From contig CM031611.1 of the NCBI GenBank assembly GCA_018398815.1, positions 45,211,184 through 45,275,183 of the forward strand: 64,000 nt of DNA. The letters are read 5' to 3'. The notes under the pieces were generated by a model. That model had not been told where the DNA came from, searched no databases, and was given only the letters and a program-made list of their open reading frames with translations. Positions 1-12,708 of this stretch are shown here, one piece after another. Position 1 is the stretch's first letter; every line of letters starts with the position of its first letter. Origin of the DNA: Conus ventricosus (taxonomy: Eukaryota; Mollusca; Gastropoda; Neogastropoda; Conidae). The translations under genes and the position numbers were made by a program.

Positions 1-34
1 TTTTCCTTTCAGTGAAGAATTTTGTCGGGATTCT

Positions 35-72
<38 letters not shown>

Positions 73-1330
73 CCTCCCTCTTTTAAACACGACCTTTACT
101 TGTCACATGCGTGTGGTGGGTTGAATGGCAGAAAACAACTGTTGTCGTGTCTGGGAGCTTACGGTTGTGAATGTGTGGGATTTTCTCAGGTACAAAAAGG
201 CCATCATTATCGGTTTTGTTGCTGTTTTTTTATATCCCAAGTAAAGAGTAAGAATATGCATGAAGAAAACGGGAATTAGGGAGCCACTTCTAGTCAATCC
301 TTTCTTCTTCTTCTTTTTTTTTTTTACCATGTCCCTCTATTCTTCTTCTTCTCCTCCTTAACCACCCTGCACTCCAGAAATGAACGGATCCCCCGATCCC
401 TCCAGCCTGCCTTTTTAGCAAACCCCACTCCTGTGGGTCACTCCACAGGAGCAAACGGGTCATGGGTGGGCGACATCTGCTGCTGTGCTGTCTGACCGCT
501 GTGGAGTGAGGGGAGGCGACTCCACCGTAGATGACCAGAAGCAGACGACACTACCGGCACTTGGGCTGCAGCTGCTGCAGCGGCATGCACGGGGGGAGGG
601 AGGGGTCGGGGGGGGGGGGGGGGGGGTAGAAGGGGAAGTTGGCCGGGGGGGGGGGGGGGGGGGGATGGCAGCAGTCCACTTCCTCTGGTGGCAGATCGAT
701 TCCAGATGTGATTGCTGTGTCGACCACCTATAGGCGGTCTGATTTTAACGTGTGACCCTAATCAAATGCGCTACAATGCATCGTCGCTTTTCCAGGTTTG
801 TTCCGTTTTAACGTCCGTGTCGGGGTTGATTCAGCCCAGATAACATCGGGGAGGGAGGAAAAGGGGCGCGCAGGGGGGGGGGGGGGGGGAGGGGGAGGTT
901 TGAAGTGTGGAGGGGAGAGAGGAAGGTAAACGTTGGGTGTAACGGGAGGGGCTAATTTTAACACTAATCTGACACTGCTAGGGGATGACACCCACATTAA
1001 AACCAGAAGGCAGGAGGTTTAGGTTATGAGGCGCGATGGGGAGGGAGGGGGGGGGGGGGTTCTCAACGATTTCGCTTCCTTGTGCCTTCCACCGGGACTT
1101 CGCGATAGTTCTCCCCTCTTCCCCTCCCTTCCTCACCTCCACCCTCCCATTCCCCACCTTCCCTTTTCCACCCCACCCCTCCCTCCTTCTCCTCCTCCCT
1201 CCGACCCCATAACTGGCTGACTGGACCGGATTTCCAAGCTGCTTCTACTTGTATCCTGGATCTCTTAGCTGGCGACTGACGAGTGGGGCCCAAATTAACC
1301 CTTCACGTTCTAATCGATCTCAGTTGCCTA

Positions 1331-1396
<66 letters not shown>

Positions 1397-1439
1397 ATCT
1401 CTCTCTCTCTGTCTCTCCCATCTCTTTCCATCTCTTTCC

Positions 1440-1481
<42 letters not shown>

Positions 1482-2290
1482 CCCCCCCCCCCTCTCGTCT
1501 CTCTCTCTCTCTCTCTCTCCACACCACCGGACTGTGCTGACGGATGGTGGAGAAAGCTGCGAACGGGACGCCAGTTAACCAACGGTTGACACTTGGCCAC
1601 CGCTGACCAGAACAGGCAGCCGTGCGGGCAGGTTCCGCAGATGGAGATAATCAGACAGAAGGCCTCTACGACAGGAGCGGGAGAGGGAGTGGGAGTGGGT
1701 GGAGGGAGGAGAGGGGGGGGGGGGGGGCAGGCGATTGGGACAGGTGTGAACCGTCACCAAAGTGGCTCGGCTTCGCTTCCGTCAGCCCCGTTTACCCCCC
1801 CCCCCCCCCCCCCCACCCCCCACCCCCCTCCTCTCCTGCCTACCCTGCCCCACTGACTCGCGGCGTCTACTTAATTAAGAAGTGTTGGTGTTGTCACTGG
1901 TTAACGGGAAGAGTGAGAGAGAAAGGCAGATAGGCGTTGGAGGAGAAGAGGAGGGTAGGGGGTGGGGGGTGGGAATAGTGTGGAGGTCACGTTGCTGCTG
2001 TTTGCGTTGGGTGTAGAAGATTCACACGATCCTGTTAATAATCAGCAGGGGGGGGGGGGGGGGGGGGGCTGCTGGGGGAGGGGGTGGAGTTGGGGAAGGG
2101 GGGGGGGGAGGGGAGACCGTTGTGCAGACTTGATGATTGTGTTTAGGATTAGACTCTTGGTGTTTATAAGGTACTGAGGCCTTTACATCTGCACCCCCTC
2201 CCCGTCACTCACCGATTCGATAAAGCCCCCCCCCCCCCCCCAACCCCGGCTCCCCCTCCCCTCTACCTCAACCTCCTTCCCTTCTTACCA
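1..2290. other. Low-complexity intergenic DNA
   Basis: It consists of (CT)n at 38-80 and 1331-1520, G or C runs (610-627, 645-664, 874-890, 1792-1814, 2047-2069, 2226-2242), and Pro/Ser or Gly-coding repeats that create spurious frames. I see no gene. Confidence 0.8.
1331..1520. repeat. (CT)n microsatellite cluster
   Basis: Nearly pure CT dinucleotides with short interruptions (tttccat, gtctctccc) and a C run at about 1483-1492. Confidence 0.95.
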
Positions 2291-5200
2291 CTGTATTTCA
2301 CCAGTTAATGACCGGAAAATGTTTCCGTGATTAAGAATCTATCCGTTACACGTAGTGTAAAGAAATTAACATCAAAGCTTTGATAATTCTAAAAGTAAAC
2401 CCAATAAATAAGGTTTGTCTAATTTGATTTCTTTTTTTTTCATTATGCCAAAAAGTGATCTAAAATTTCTAAAGTCCTGATAATTGGGTTTTTGAAGTCA
2501 GCTTAATTGTTCGTTCTCTCTGGTGCCAATCTAATCTTTCGCTTGTGGGTTTTCCCATGTCTTTCCAAAACAGTGTTTTTATCAGTTGAAAAAGTTTTTT
2601 TCGAAGCATCGGGTTTTTGTTCTGGGTCGGTTTTCATGATGTATGGTTTCTTGAACTGTTCTTGATCAAAAGTTTAATACGTGAACAGCTGCACTTAACC
2701 CTGTCTTAAAAAAATTGTAAAAATTTTGTAATGACAGACTAATTTTTTTTTGCCGCAAAGTTTGGCACAAGTTTAGGGCGGTTCTCTTGGTCCATCTTTA
2801 GACTTTTGTGTAATGGTAGCTTTAGCAGGTCATGGGTTCCTGGGATATTTAAGAAAACTTCTAGAATGAAACCACGGGGGGTTTTTGGGTTTTTTTAAAA
2901 ACTGCCCAAACCACTTTAAGCTTTTTGAATATTTTGGATCGCCCTGTGAATTTTTAAGTTCGTAATGGAAGTGATTGGCCATTGCCCATCCTACAGATTT
3001 TTTGCATTAAATACTGAGATAGTTGACTTTTACTCGGATCATAGTCGTCCAAGTATTGTTGTTTGCTTTACGTAATGGGCGACGCCTACTAATTCCTCCA
3101 CGAAAATCGTTTTCAATATCTGGATATTGGTAAACCCGAAATAATCAATCGTTCCAGTAAACTTTAAGAAAGGTCCCAACTCTCCGGGCGCAGAAATGTA
3201 ATTGCGGGGATCCAGGCTAAATTTTTATGAGGTTTTCTGAAATTTTAAAAGGGTCCCCCCAAACAAATTTACATCGGCCTTAAGTAGGAGTCATGATAGT
3301 CCCCCATCGTTTTAAACTCTAACTTCTGCCACGCTTTTTGGCATTTTGGTAATCAGAGTCCTAAATGTCCTTTTCTAAGACTAAAAAAGGAACGGCCTTT
3401 AGGTGGAAGTGTATCTTCTTTAAAACCCTTTTCCCCAACTGTTCTGTACTCTAAGGATAAACGCCTTTCAAACGAGATTTGGGTAAAAATTTCTCCTTTT
3501 TTTTGGGCAGGATTTTAAAGGAATAGCCAGTGATTTAATGATCCCATATGTGGCATAGGTCATAAAAAAGACATGTTATTTAAAGTGAAAAACATGTATT
3601 TTTTTGTGATGTGAATGCTGACACCCTAAAGGCATCTTTCCATGCTTTATTAAAATGGGTCGTAACCTCGCAAGTTATGAAAAAATACAGGCAGTTTCCC
3701 ATGTCTTTGGTTCAAACTTTAGTTGAGATTGCATTTGTTATGCCCCCGCTCCCTGAACTTTCCCGAAATGTGATCTGGTTTTACTTTTGGATTCCCCCGC
3801 ATCTGAGAGGGGCCCCTAAACCCAAACCCAAACAGTGAGTGGCGAGGCATACTGTTGTTGGTCTTGGCAATCTGTTTTGAAAAATTCGTTTATTAGAACA
3901 ATCTTTACGCACTTGCTGCATCGCTGTAAAAAATTTTCCCGCTTTGGCCCTCATCCCAATTTGGTTTCAAATTGGGGCCATCCGCCCTGACAATGAAAAG
4001 GAAAATGAACAAATTGTGATTATCACTTGGTGTTTTGGGAAAGTCTCTGGGGTTGGGCCTTTAAGGAACAATAAGCGACTCAAAGTCTGCGAAAACTCGT
4101 AGGGGACTTGTTTGCACCCGTTTCCAGTTCTTAAAACTAATTTTTGACCCGGGCGGGGCGTAGTTAGTTCTGTTTTTCAGTCAACTGGCCCAATACAATG
4201 TTTTTTATTTTCACTGGGCTTGAACGAGGGCTTTTTGTTAAAATTTTTGCGAATTCTTGTTTATGGTAATGCTTTGAAGTATGCCGCAATAACATCTTGT
4301 GGTTTAAATGTGTAATGGGGGTAGCCCCGCTGGTGAAAAATCGTAGAAAGTCAACTGTTTTTGTCTGGTTCGCCAATCGTTGGATGTTCTTGGACATTTA
4401 AAAATTGGCCCCAAAATTTGGGTTCCTCATCCCATGTGTATACATTAACAGTTATGGTTTTTTTTTGTTCTTCAAATGATCAATTTGGTCTAACAACAGG
4501 AAAGGAACCCCACTAAAATTAAGATCATTGATGTAGGGTGATGTTGAACTTCTCTGGTTTTTTCGGGCGTAATGCAGCCTTGCAGAACACACCCCTTTTT
4601 AATTTGTCGTCTGTATTCCTTTGTTTAAAAAAAGCTCTTTTTGCAACTAATGCGGAGGTGGGAATGTAGACCTGCCCACAAACGGCGCATATTAGCCTGT
4701 TTTAAATCTGATTTAAGACTTCGCCTTGGGGCCAACAGAGCCTTCATTTTTGGGTTCTTCGCCGCAGCATCAAACTGTGTTTGGTTCGTCTGCCCAACCC
4801 GGGGGTTAAATCTTTCGAGAAAGAATAGTTGCTGTTTAGTTTAGACCCCGATTCTAGGTTTTTTTCATTTATTGTTAATAGTCGATTAAAACAGTAACAT
4901 TTTTTAAATGGGGGTCTATTGTTAGTTTTGCCTGGAACTTTAGAAATGCATGAACAACGTTTCCTTAGTTTTTTGGGGCAAAGACTTCTAAAACAATATC
5001 ATTTAGCTCTTGGCAAATTTTCTTGCTTGTTAAAAAATTCTCTTGTCCCTTTATATATTTATCCATGTTGGTTTCTTTTCAAATCAAAAAATTTATTTAA
5101 ATTAAAAAAAAATTTTAATAGAACCCAAAATAAAGGTCTTTTTGGTTGGACTATAAAAAAAAGATAAAAACCCTTTGGCGTTTTTTAATTGAGCTGTTTA

Positions 5201-7050
5201 GAACAGAGTTTATTTTTCGTTTTCTTTTTTTAAAACATTCCCTTTTTTTTTGCTCGGGTCTGGCTGTTGGAAAAACTTTCCCTCGCCTTTTTTGAGTCAA
5301 ATTTTGTTTTTTTAGTCATCAAAATCGCTGTAAACGATTAAATTCTTCATCCGTGTGTTTGAGTCAACAAGCGCTTTATTTATTGTCAGTTTAAACGAAC
5401 TAAGTTAGGTTTTAGTTGAACCCTAGCTGTGTGCTTTTGGGTTTAGTTTTTTAAATTTTTTTCCCGGGCACTCGGTAATGAAACAGGCGAGAGTAAAGAC
5501 AAAAATCCCAGAGGAAAAACTGCGGGTGGCCTATGCCCGTTTCTAAGGACCAAACTGTTCCCGCTGATGCGGGCTTATAGTCGAGCTCCGTAAAAAATAT
5601 GTAAAGCAATTTTTAAAACAGAAATACCTTCGTTTGGTTTTGTGTATTTTGAAGGGCTGCTCAGTTTTTGTTGTTTGTGTAATGTTTTTTAATCGAAAGG
5701 GTTTTATGTGGGGTTTTATAAAAGCAGAATTGCCCCGTATCCCCCGTTTTGGGAACTCTGGCGCGTAGGTACTTTTGGAAATAAACGTGAACGACATGCT
5801 TTTTTAAAATAAAATAATTTAGTTTGTTTTTTTTTTCTGTTATTTTCAAATTCAGCTGCGCTCTATATTAAAACAAATGTCATTAAGCGGTTTATCGGCT
5901 TCTTTTTCTTTATCAATTTTTAAGTTTATTACGTCTTCAGCTCTCCCGTTCCCTGTAACTGATTATCCCCCGTTTGCCTTAGGTCAATCCATAACCGTAT
6001 TTTGTTGTTAAATATATCAAGTCTTACGTGTAAGGGTAGATTTTTAGCCACAAGGTCAAACGTTTGGGTTTCTACACCCCCCACCCAAACGTTTTCTTAT
6101 TTCATCAAAAAGGGAAAATTTAAGCCCGCTAGCATAAAAATTGGTTTGGGTGCCCCCAATCGAAAAAAATTTTTTTCGTTTTTTTTGGATTAAAAAACTT
6201 TTTTACTTTCTTTTTAATGGTTTTCATTTCCACGCAAAAAAAATTCCTTTAAGCGATTTGCTGCGACGCTAAAACTAAAAATTTATTGGTTGCCCGCTTT
6301 TGGGGGGATTTTTATGTAAACACTCTTTCGTAAAATTTGTAATCTTGTGATTTGGCGCTCAACGCCCTTTCTAAATTAGAGTTGTAACCACGTCCAAAAT
6401 CAAAAAGAGATGTCAGAAATGCTGTACTTTGCTTCGGTGTCTGTGATTTGAAACCCGTTTGTATTCATTTAAAAATTAGTTTCATAGACAAATCTGTTTT
6501 TAATGCTCCCCTTGAAATATGGCGCAGGCTTTAACAATCAAAATCTAAGGGAAGGAAAAACGATTTCCAAAGCAAAAATTTTCAGCCCAAATTTTGCCGT
6601 CTTTTGTATTGCGGGACTTTTAGTTTTTGTGTTCTTTTTTTTCTATTCTTGAAACGCAAAGTCGCCCTTTCAGCCCCGGTTAGCCTAGATCGAATAGGTT
6701 AAAAAAATGTCTGCATTGTGTAAAAAAATATTTCTTTTCCCTCAGTTTTATAGAATTTTCTTAACGATTGCCCGTCCCCGATTCTGTACAATGTCCTGTT
6801 TGGGTCTGTTGTTGAAAAGAGCGCTATTTGAATTTAAAACGCCAGAGCTGGGACAATCACGTCATTTGCTCCCGGTTGGAAATTTGACAGTAAAAATTTG
6901 TTTGCATCAATAGTGATGGGTTTTTGGAACGTAATGTCCCCTTATTTTCCCCTTCACGCCAAAGGGTTCTTTCAGTCTTCTATGCGGGTCAAGAATCGAG
7001 CCATGTGCTTGTGACATTTTTTTATAAACAAAATAAAAAATAATTAATTA
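2290..7050. other. AT-rich block, probably the outer part of the virus-like element
   Basis: Base composition changes sharply from GC-rich low-complexity DNA to AT-rich sequence near 2290. The stretch is full of paired homopolymer runs (for example aaaaaattttttt-type), which ruin any frames. Short open frames of 60-80 codons occur on both strands, and none is recognised. No terminal inverted repeat was found. Confidence 0.4.
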
Positions 7051-7059
7051 ATTAAAACC

Positions 7060-8290
7060 ATGGCAGGCATTGAAGATGCAGAAGATTATGATGTTTTTGA
7101 TCTTGGAGACGACATGAGTGAAATGATCCCTTTGACACAGCATCGCTCACGCTCTCAATGCGGCGTGAATTAACAGAAAGTACGGTCGAAGCATTTTTAC
7201 AAAAGTTTAGGCCAAGAACCTCCCGAATTTATAGACCCAAATGATTTTGAATTAGAAGATGGTCATTTGTCTGTGAAAAACGACCAAGGGCAACTTGTTC
7301 GGCTTACAACTAAACCAGACCCATCAAAGTTTTTAGCCAAGAGTACAATTATACAAAGACTCAGTGTGAAAGATCAAAATCGCCTTGGTCTTGTTAGACC
7401 GAAATTAAGGGCGGAGGCAGTTGCTAAACTTCAAAAACACACTGCAAGAATCCCAACAGATAACCAAATGCAAAAACATGGAACTTGAGAATTAAATCAA
7501 TCGGCAGATGGAATAATAAATGCAATAGAAGCAGAAACAGTTTTTCAGAAGAAACAGCATTAAAGACTATACACGAACTCACCGCTACCCATGCGAGAAA
7601 TAACGGCCCTTGATCATGCTTTAAGAACATTAGAGGCGAATTAACAAACAATTTAGCAAAACTAGGTGAACTAGATGAGCATATAAAAAGAGAAAAAGAA
7701 AAACTCGTTGAGGCTGATGACGCCAACTTAGGACATGATATTAAAGAAAGATAGCCCAAAGACTAAAAGATCTTGAACAAGAGAGATCAGCAAGACTAGA
7801 AGTGCTGTCTACTAACCGAAAACAATTACGAACTCAAGTGAGCAGAATAAGAGAAAACTATCGAAAAAATTTTATTTGAAGACACAACACTAGCAGAACG
7901 AATAAAAACACTGTTTAGAGAGCAAGGCGTCACATTAGCAAGCGTTATACGGCCTTAGGATTTGCAATAAGTACACTGGTGTTGGCTATTACAGGCGGCG
8001 GTGGTCAAAGTTCAGTGCCTCCGCCGCCATCGCCTCCGCCTGATAAATCATGGGTAAAAAAACAGCTTGATCATCTTGCAAGTTTATTAAAAAATTAGCT
8101 GGTAAAGCGTAGACTCTTTACCTGGCATATTAGGGGGCATTGTCAGCTGGCTTTTGTCTACTGCAAGCAAAGTAGTTGGCTTTATGGCCAAGCACTTATG
8201 GACATTAGTTCTCGTAATAGTTGGGTTACTATTTAGTAGAAAAGACCAAGTAATCCTATGCCAGTTAATCCAAGAACAAGCGCTGTCTTT
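7060..8290 (+). pseudogene. Coiled-coil protein with hydrophobic C-terminal segments, frame-broken
   Basis: ATG 7060 in the context aaaaccATGG begins MAGIEDAEDYDVFDLGDDMS, an acidic N-terminus. The middle is a long charged coiled coil (QRLKDLEQERSARLEVL and NRKQLRTQVSRIRENY near 7755-7865). A hydrophobic segment follows (LGFAISTLVLAITGGG near 7955-8000), then a Pro-rich linker (VPPPPSPPDKSW) and a second hydrophobic region (STASKVVGFMAKHLWTLVLV near 8155-8215). The layout resembles a minor structural or membrane-active virion protein, and I recall similar uncharacterised proteins in cnidarian and molluscan genomes. At least five frame breaks. Function not established. Confidence 0.5.
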
Positions 8291-8302
8291 TCATATTCAT
8301 GG

Positions 8303-9500
8303 TCATCGAGAACAGAGTCGCGGCTTTGCTGAGTCTTCAATGACTTTGGGGGTTTGGACTTCGGGGATTGGATGACTTAATCTTGGGCGTTCTTTTATTG
8401 TTTGTAATATTACTGGCTCAGAATTTATGTCGTTTTTCCCAACCTTCTGTTCATTGCCTGCTATAAGAATTTCATTATTATAGTTTATTATTGTACCTAT
8501 CTGGAGTCTGAGGTCAGAAGGCAGCATGTATAAACCAGTGCCAACAGCAAAGTCTACTTTCGATCTTGCGTATTGTAAACATGTTGGTACCTTTGAATAC
8601 TTGAAGGTAAATCAACTGTAGAATTAATGGCGTCCTCTAAATTTGCTAAGTATTGTTTTTGCGCGTCAAAGCCAGTAGAAGGATCAGTTATGCTCGATCT
8701 TGCCTGTGCTTGCGACCCTAGCAAACACCAAACGTAAGTCGAATAGAGTCGTTTATTCGTTCTATTCCCGCCCTAGTTAGGCCTTAGAAGTGTCTAAGAT
8801 AAATGTTGTCCATGCTGTTTTATGCTCTTGCTGTAGGGACCGGGCTCAACAGTTGTGCAAAAAGAAAGATTTGAAAGGAGGATGCCAGTCATAGTTATAC
8901 TTTCTGTGCGTTGCCCCGAAAATAAAGGTCGCCTAGGCATGATTATGATCCAAATTTTTGTCTAAAGCCTGTCTTGGTGTTAATATTGAATTCGTTACAG
9001 ATCCTTTCAAAAGCCTTCATGTCTATTCTGTTGCTGAGTGGATTAAATGGTTTGTCATTTGGTAATGGCGCTTGCAGTTCAGTCAAAATACGCCTGAGGT
9101 GTAATAAAAATGAAATCTGTACACTGACCTCACCAAAGGATCATGGTGATTTAAATGATCAGCATACGCACTCCACACCCAGTTGATGCGCAAAACACAG
9201 CAAAGTTTAACTGGTTCTGATTAAAACTGCATCGGATGACTAAACCACGCTTTCTTGATGTGGTCGTTTTCAATAGGGGGGTTAGATTGCTCTTCAATGG
9301 AGTACTCACCTTTTTATGAAAAGAGGCAGTCTGGGTCACAGCAATGTCAAGAGTATCAGTTGCTATATTTTTAAGATTGTAGTGCGGCCCAACAGAATAT
9401 TTTGCATCAGTATATTTGAATGCATCATTTTTAATTTGTTTTAAAAAATGTTTGTAACAATAACAACCCAAGACCGTCCTTCGTTTTTAGAACATGCTAT
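8303..9500 (-). pseudogene. Unassigned protein of the virus-like element, frame-broken
   Basis: The minus strand reads from about 9500 to a stop at 8303 in several frames. Recognisable stretches are GCYCYKHFLKQIKNDAFKYT (9471-9410), PLFSGQRTESITMTGILLSN (about 8930-8870), SSITDPSTGFDAQKQYLANL (8697-8640) with EDAINSTVDLPSSIQRYQ, and VGTGLYMLPSDLRLQIGTII near 8550-8490. The end is Pro/Ser-rich. It converges on the coiled-coil gene. I do not recognise the family; a structural role is only a guess from context. Confidence 0.4.
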
Positions 9501-9539
9501 TGATAACAATTGCGGGGCCAAAACGGTCCGCTCCATGAA

Positions 9540-9880
9540 ATATTTTACAAAGTCGTATGGTTTTAAAATAAGTGAAACCAGGAAGAATAATGCAGTTCTA
9601 AAAGTTAATAAAAAGGGAAGGTAGTTACCCGGTTAACCATACCTGATGGTTATTACGGGTTTTTTTCCCCAAATTGAAGAAAGGGTTTTAATTTCGAATT
9701 ACTTTTTAAACTTAACAATGAAATTTCTAAAAAAAATTTTTTAACATTCAAACCTGAAGGAAAAAAAATTGAACATTCCTTTTTTGATGAAAAGAGCTAG
9801 TTTAAAAATTTTTGGCTTTGCAGATGACAATCAAGTTTTAGGTTGGGGCCGCCCAAAAAATTTCTTATGAGGGGGGAAAA
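9540..9880 (+). pseudogene. Short protein remnant with a TIPDGYY motif
   Basis: One frame reads VTRLTIPDGYYGF at 9624-9662, preceded by a SYGFKISETRKNNAVLKVNK-like stretch. The remainder is disrupted by long A/T runs. (V/L)TIPDGYY-type motifs occur in small proteins I associate with the same group of virus-like elements. Weak evidence. Confidence 0.3.
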
Positions 9881-10789
9881 CCCCGCTCGATCTTGCTTCC
9901 CATTCTTTAATTATGTTCATTTGGACGAAAAACAAAAGCATGATGAAAACTTTTTTTGGGGATGGGGGCCCCTCAACTTTTTTTTAAGAGCTTTTCCCCG
10001 TCGGGGAAAAGTGGCATATTGCGATTATAAAATTTTTAAAAAATTTCCCCAAAATTTACTTTTAAAGTTTTGTTTGGGGGGGAGGGTCGGACCCATTTAT
10101 TTAAATTCAAAGCCCAAAACAGGGAAAGTGTGAAAGGTGATAACCGCCTTTGTTTTGGAAATAAATTTAAACTTTTACAAAAAAAATTTTGTCACGTGGG
10201 CCAGAAAAACCAGGGTTACATTGGGCCCCTTGAGGTGTAAAACCCTTTGAATTAAAAGACCTTGCAGACTTTTGGCGGACTTTGAACGGGAACGGGGGTA
10301 TAGGGGGTTTTGGTAGGGTTTTGAGTCACTAAAGATGGTGTTTAAAAACGCAAAGAGGTTGGCGACAGAAAAAAGTTTCCAAAATTTAAAACAATGCGCA
10401 ATCAAAGAGGAAATAATTTTGGGGCCCCGTATGAATATAAAATATTTCCCCAAAAACCTGCCCCTAAAATGGCACTTAAAAACCATATTTAGAATGGGAC
10501 ATAAAATTTGAATTCATAAGCCCATTTACATTTTTTGGTCGTCAAAAAAGTTTCAGAAAAGCATTCAAACTCTGGCCCTTTACATGTAAGTCTTATGCCG
10601 GACGACAATAGTCGGAAAGAAATTGAAAATAACGCCGTATGGGAAAAAACAGTACATCCTCCACAGAAAAGAAACAGTTGTAAAAAAAAGCTTCTACAAA
10701 ATTACAGTTCTTTCCAAGCAGAAAATTAGGAGACACGTTCACAATGATATTTGAAATTTCTGTCTTTAAAGATGTGGAGAGGATGGGGT

Positions 10790-11075
10790 TGTGGGCGTTA
10801 GTGACGCCCTTATAAAAGGAATTAATATTAGCTGGCAAAACTTAGACGTTAAACGCCTTAACGTTGTTGTCGTCGTTCTTCACAACGGTGAGGATATTAA
10901 GGTTATAACAACCAGCGACAAAAATTGATATTAGTCTAAATAGAAACGATCTTACAGGACTAAATTGGATTAATCTTACACATTTAGGCCTCGTAGGGTT
11001 TTATTATACTGAACAAGTTTTGACGGAGAGTATGATAAAAATAATAACTGGATTAGATTAAACTCTGTTATAAAA
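10790..11075 (+). pseudogene. Unassigned coding-like stretch upstream of the ATPase
   Basis: Open stretches in one frame, with one or two breaks, read GINISWQNLDVKRLNVVVVV, then DKNLISLNRNDLTGLNWINL and LGLVGFYYTEQVLTES. This looks like a beta-rich protein fragment. The same strand and proximity suggest it belongs to the virus-like element. Confidence 0.35.
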
Positions 11076-11094
11076 CTATGGAGCAGTTAAACTT

Positions 11095-11690
11095 TATGAC
11101 AAAAACTCCTCATTGCTCATTGATTTGTGGGCAGGACTGGTTGTGGAAAAACAATATTTATCCTCGACCTGTTACAAACAGTTTATCGTTATAATTTTAA
11201 TCATATTGTGGTTTTCTGTCCAACACTTAAATGGAACAAAGCATATCATGATAGAAGGTTTATATGGACAGATGATAACATATATTTAGTTGATCCCAGC
11301 AATAAACTGAGTGAGTGTTTAGAACAGTTTTATAGACTGTTTGAAGGAACGCAGACACTATTTATTATAGATGACTGTTCGGCAGAAAGAGACATAGTTA
11401 AAAAGAGAAACACTTTGTCGAAACTAGCTTTCAGCGGAAGACAATGCTCGGATAAAGTGTGTGGATTTTATGTCAAAAAATATAACTCAGTTTTAAAAGA
11501 CTTTAGAGAACAGTTAAAGACTGTAGTTTATTTCACATGAAAGACAGAGACTCATTGAAGAATGTTTGCGCGAAAATGATGTTATTGAAAATGATCAGGA
11601 AAAACATAGGATTAAACAAAAACTGAAATCTGAAAACTTTAGTAAATTAGTATTAAAACGGATAACCCTACACAGTATATTTGTTTGTAG
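11095..11690 (+). pseudogene. Packaging-type P-loop ATPase of a virus-like element
   Basis: Such ATPases (the A32/FtsK-HerA group) drive DNA into virus capsids. The sequence shows a Walker A box GRTGCGKT at 11127-11153 and a strand-turn FNHIVVFCPTLKWNKAY. A Walker B box TLFIIDDCSAE lies at 11357-11389, and a conserved LAFSGRQ region follows near 11425. Frame 11127-11540 is open for 137 codons. After one shift near 11537 the reading continues through LRENDVIENDQEKHRIKQKL to a stop at 11688-11690. The start is unclear because the Pro-His-Cys stretch before Walker A is in another frame. About 200 residues fits a small packaging ATPase. Confidence 0.65.
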
Positions 11691-11987
11691 GGTCGTTATT
11701 TTTTGGTTACTTGTCAGAGAACAGGAATGGGCGGCTTTTAGGCCACTTTCCGCCCAAAACGTGGTGGAGTAGCAAGTGAGTCAGAAGCGGCATATTACTG
11801 TTCTCTCCGTGTGTGATCTGAGGTGTGGGCCCCCTAGCAGAGCATACTACATTTAAAGTGGTTCCACGTTGCCGTTCATCCACGTCATTGCCGCCGGAAA
11901 ATGTCTACTTTATGAGTGTACTTGTTTTCTCCTCGATGAGAAGTTAGTTGTTGTTGTTGGGTTTTTTGTTTGTTTGTTGTGGGTTTT

Positions 11988-12031
<44 letters not shown>

Positions 12032-12077
12032 AACTGGTGTCATTCGTCGATTGCCTTGGAGAAAAGGAACGTTGACG

Positions 12078-12113
<36 letters not shown>

Positions 12114-12597
12114 CCCTACGCAATCCTGTAGGCCTACATCTGTCTCCATTAAAAACGGCACTTTGTTTTGGAGGAAAGGAACGTTGACGTCATGGTGTGT
12201 GTGTGTGTTGTTTTTAACGCAGTTTTTCAAGTCTATCTCTGTGAAAACGGCACCTACTTTGAGCGACTGCTGGCTGTTTTCTGACCAACTGAGCTTAATA
12301 TGCCAGCCTAATCTACCTATACCCAGCAATGGTTATGTCCCTTTAACCGGTGATCCGGTGCGTGTCAGACTTGTGTGCAACACGATGAATAAGTATCTCC
12401 TCACGAATGGAGCTTTTCAAGACCGAAGACAGTGGGAGCACACGGAGACTGCCATTCCACAGAAGTATGCAAGGGTGGGGAAGGGAGGGCTGGGATGGGG
12501 GATTTGAAGGGGAGGGAGGGAGGGATAGGCTACAGCCATAACTGAATTACAATTGCAACCCGCCACCTCTACCCTCACCTTCCAAGAGGAAAAATTA

Positions 12598-12708
12598 CAC
12601 ACACACACACACGTGCTAACACGCTCACACACATGCACGCGGACGCAGTCACGCACACACACACGCGCGCGCGCGCGCGCACGCACACACACACACACAC
12701 ACACACAA
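12598..12708. repeat. (CA)n/(CG)n microsatellite
   Basis: CA dinucleotides with a central (CG)n block at 12663-12680, which could adopt left-handed DNA in principle. Confidence 0.9.

Larger units (their letters stand above)
7060..11690. mobile_element. Remnant of an integrated virus-like (Polinton/adintovirus-like?) element
   Basis: A cluster of non-host coding remnants shares AT-rich composition: a plus-strand coiled-coil/membrane protein (7060-8290), a convergent minus-strand protein (8303-9500), a short plus-strand protein with a TIPDGYY motif (9540-9880), and a plus-strand packaging-type ATPase (11095-11690). A packaging ATPase next to structural-type proteins in an animal genome points to a Polinton/Maverick- or adintovirus-related insertion. 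No polymerase, integrase or capsid protein was recognised, so the assignment is an inference. Confidence 0.5.

Noticed and set aside
1249..1600. Overlapping frames of about 85-110 codons on both strands
   Set aside because: They are Leu/Ser or Arg/Glu repeats produced by (CT)n and have no coding character.
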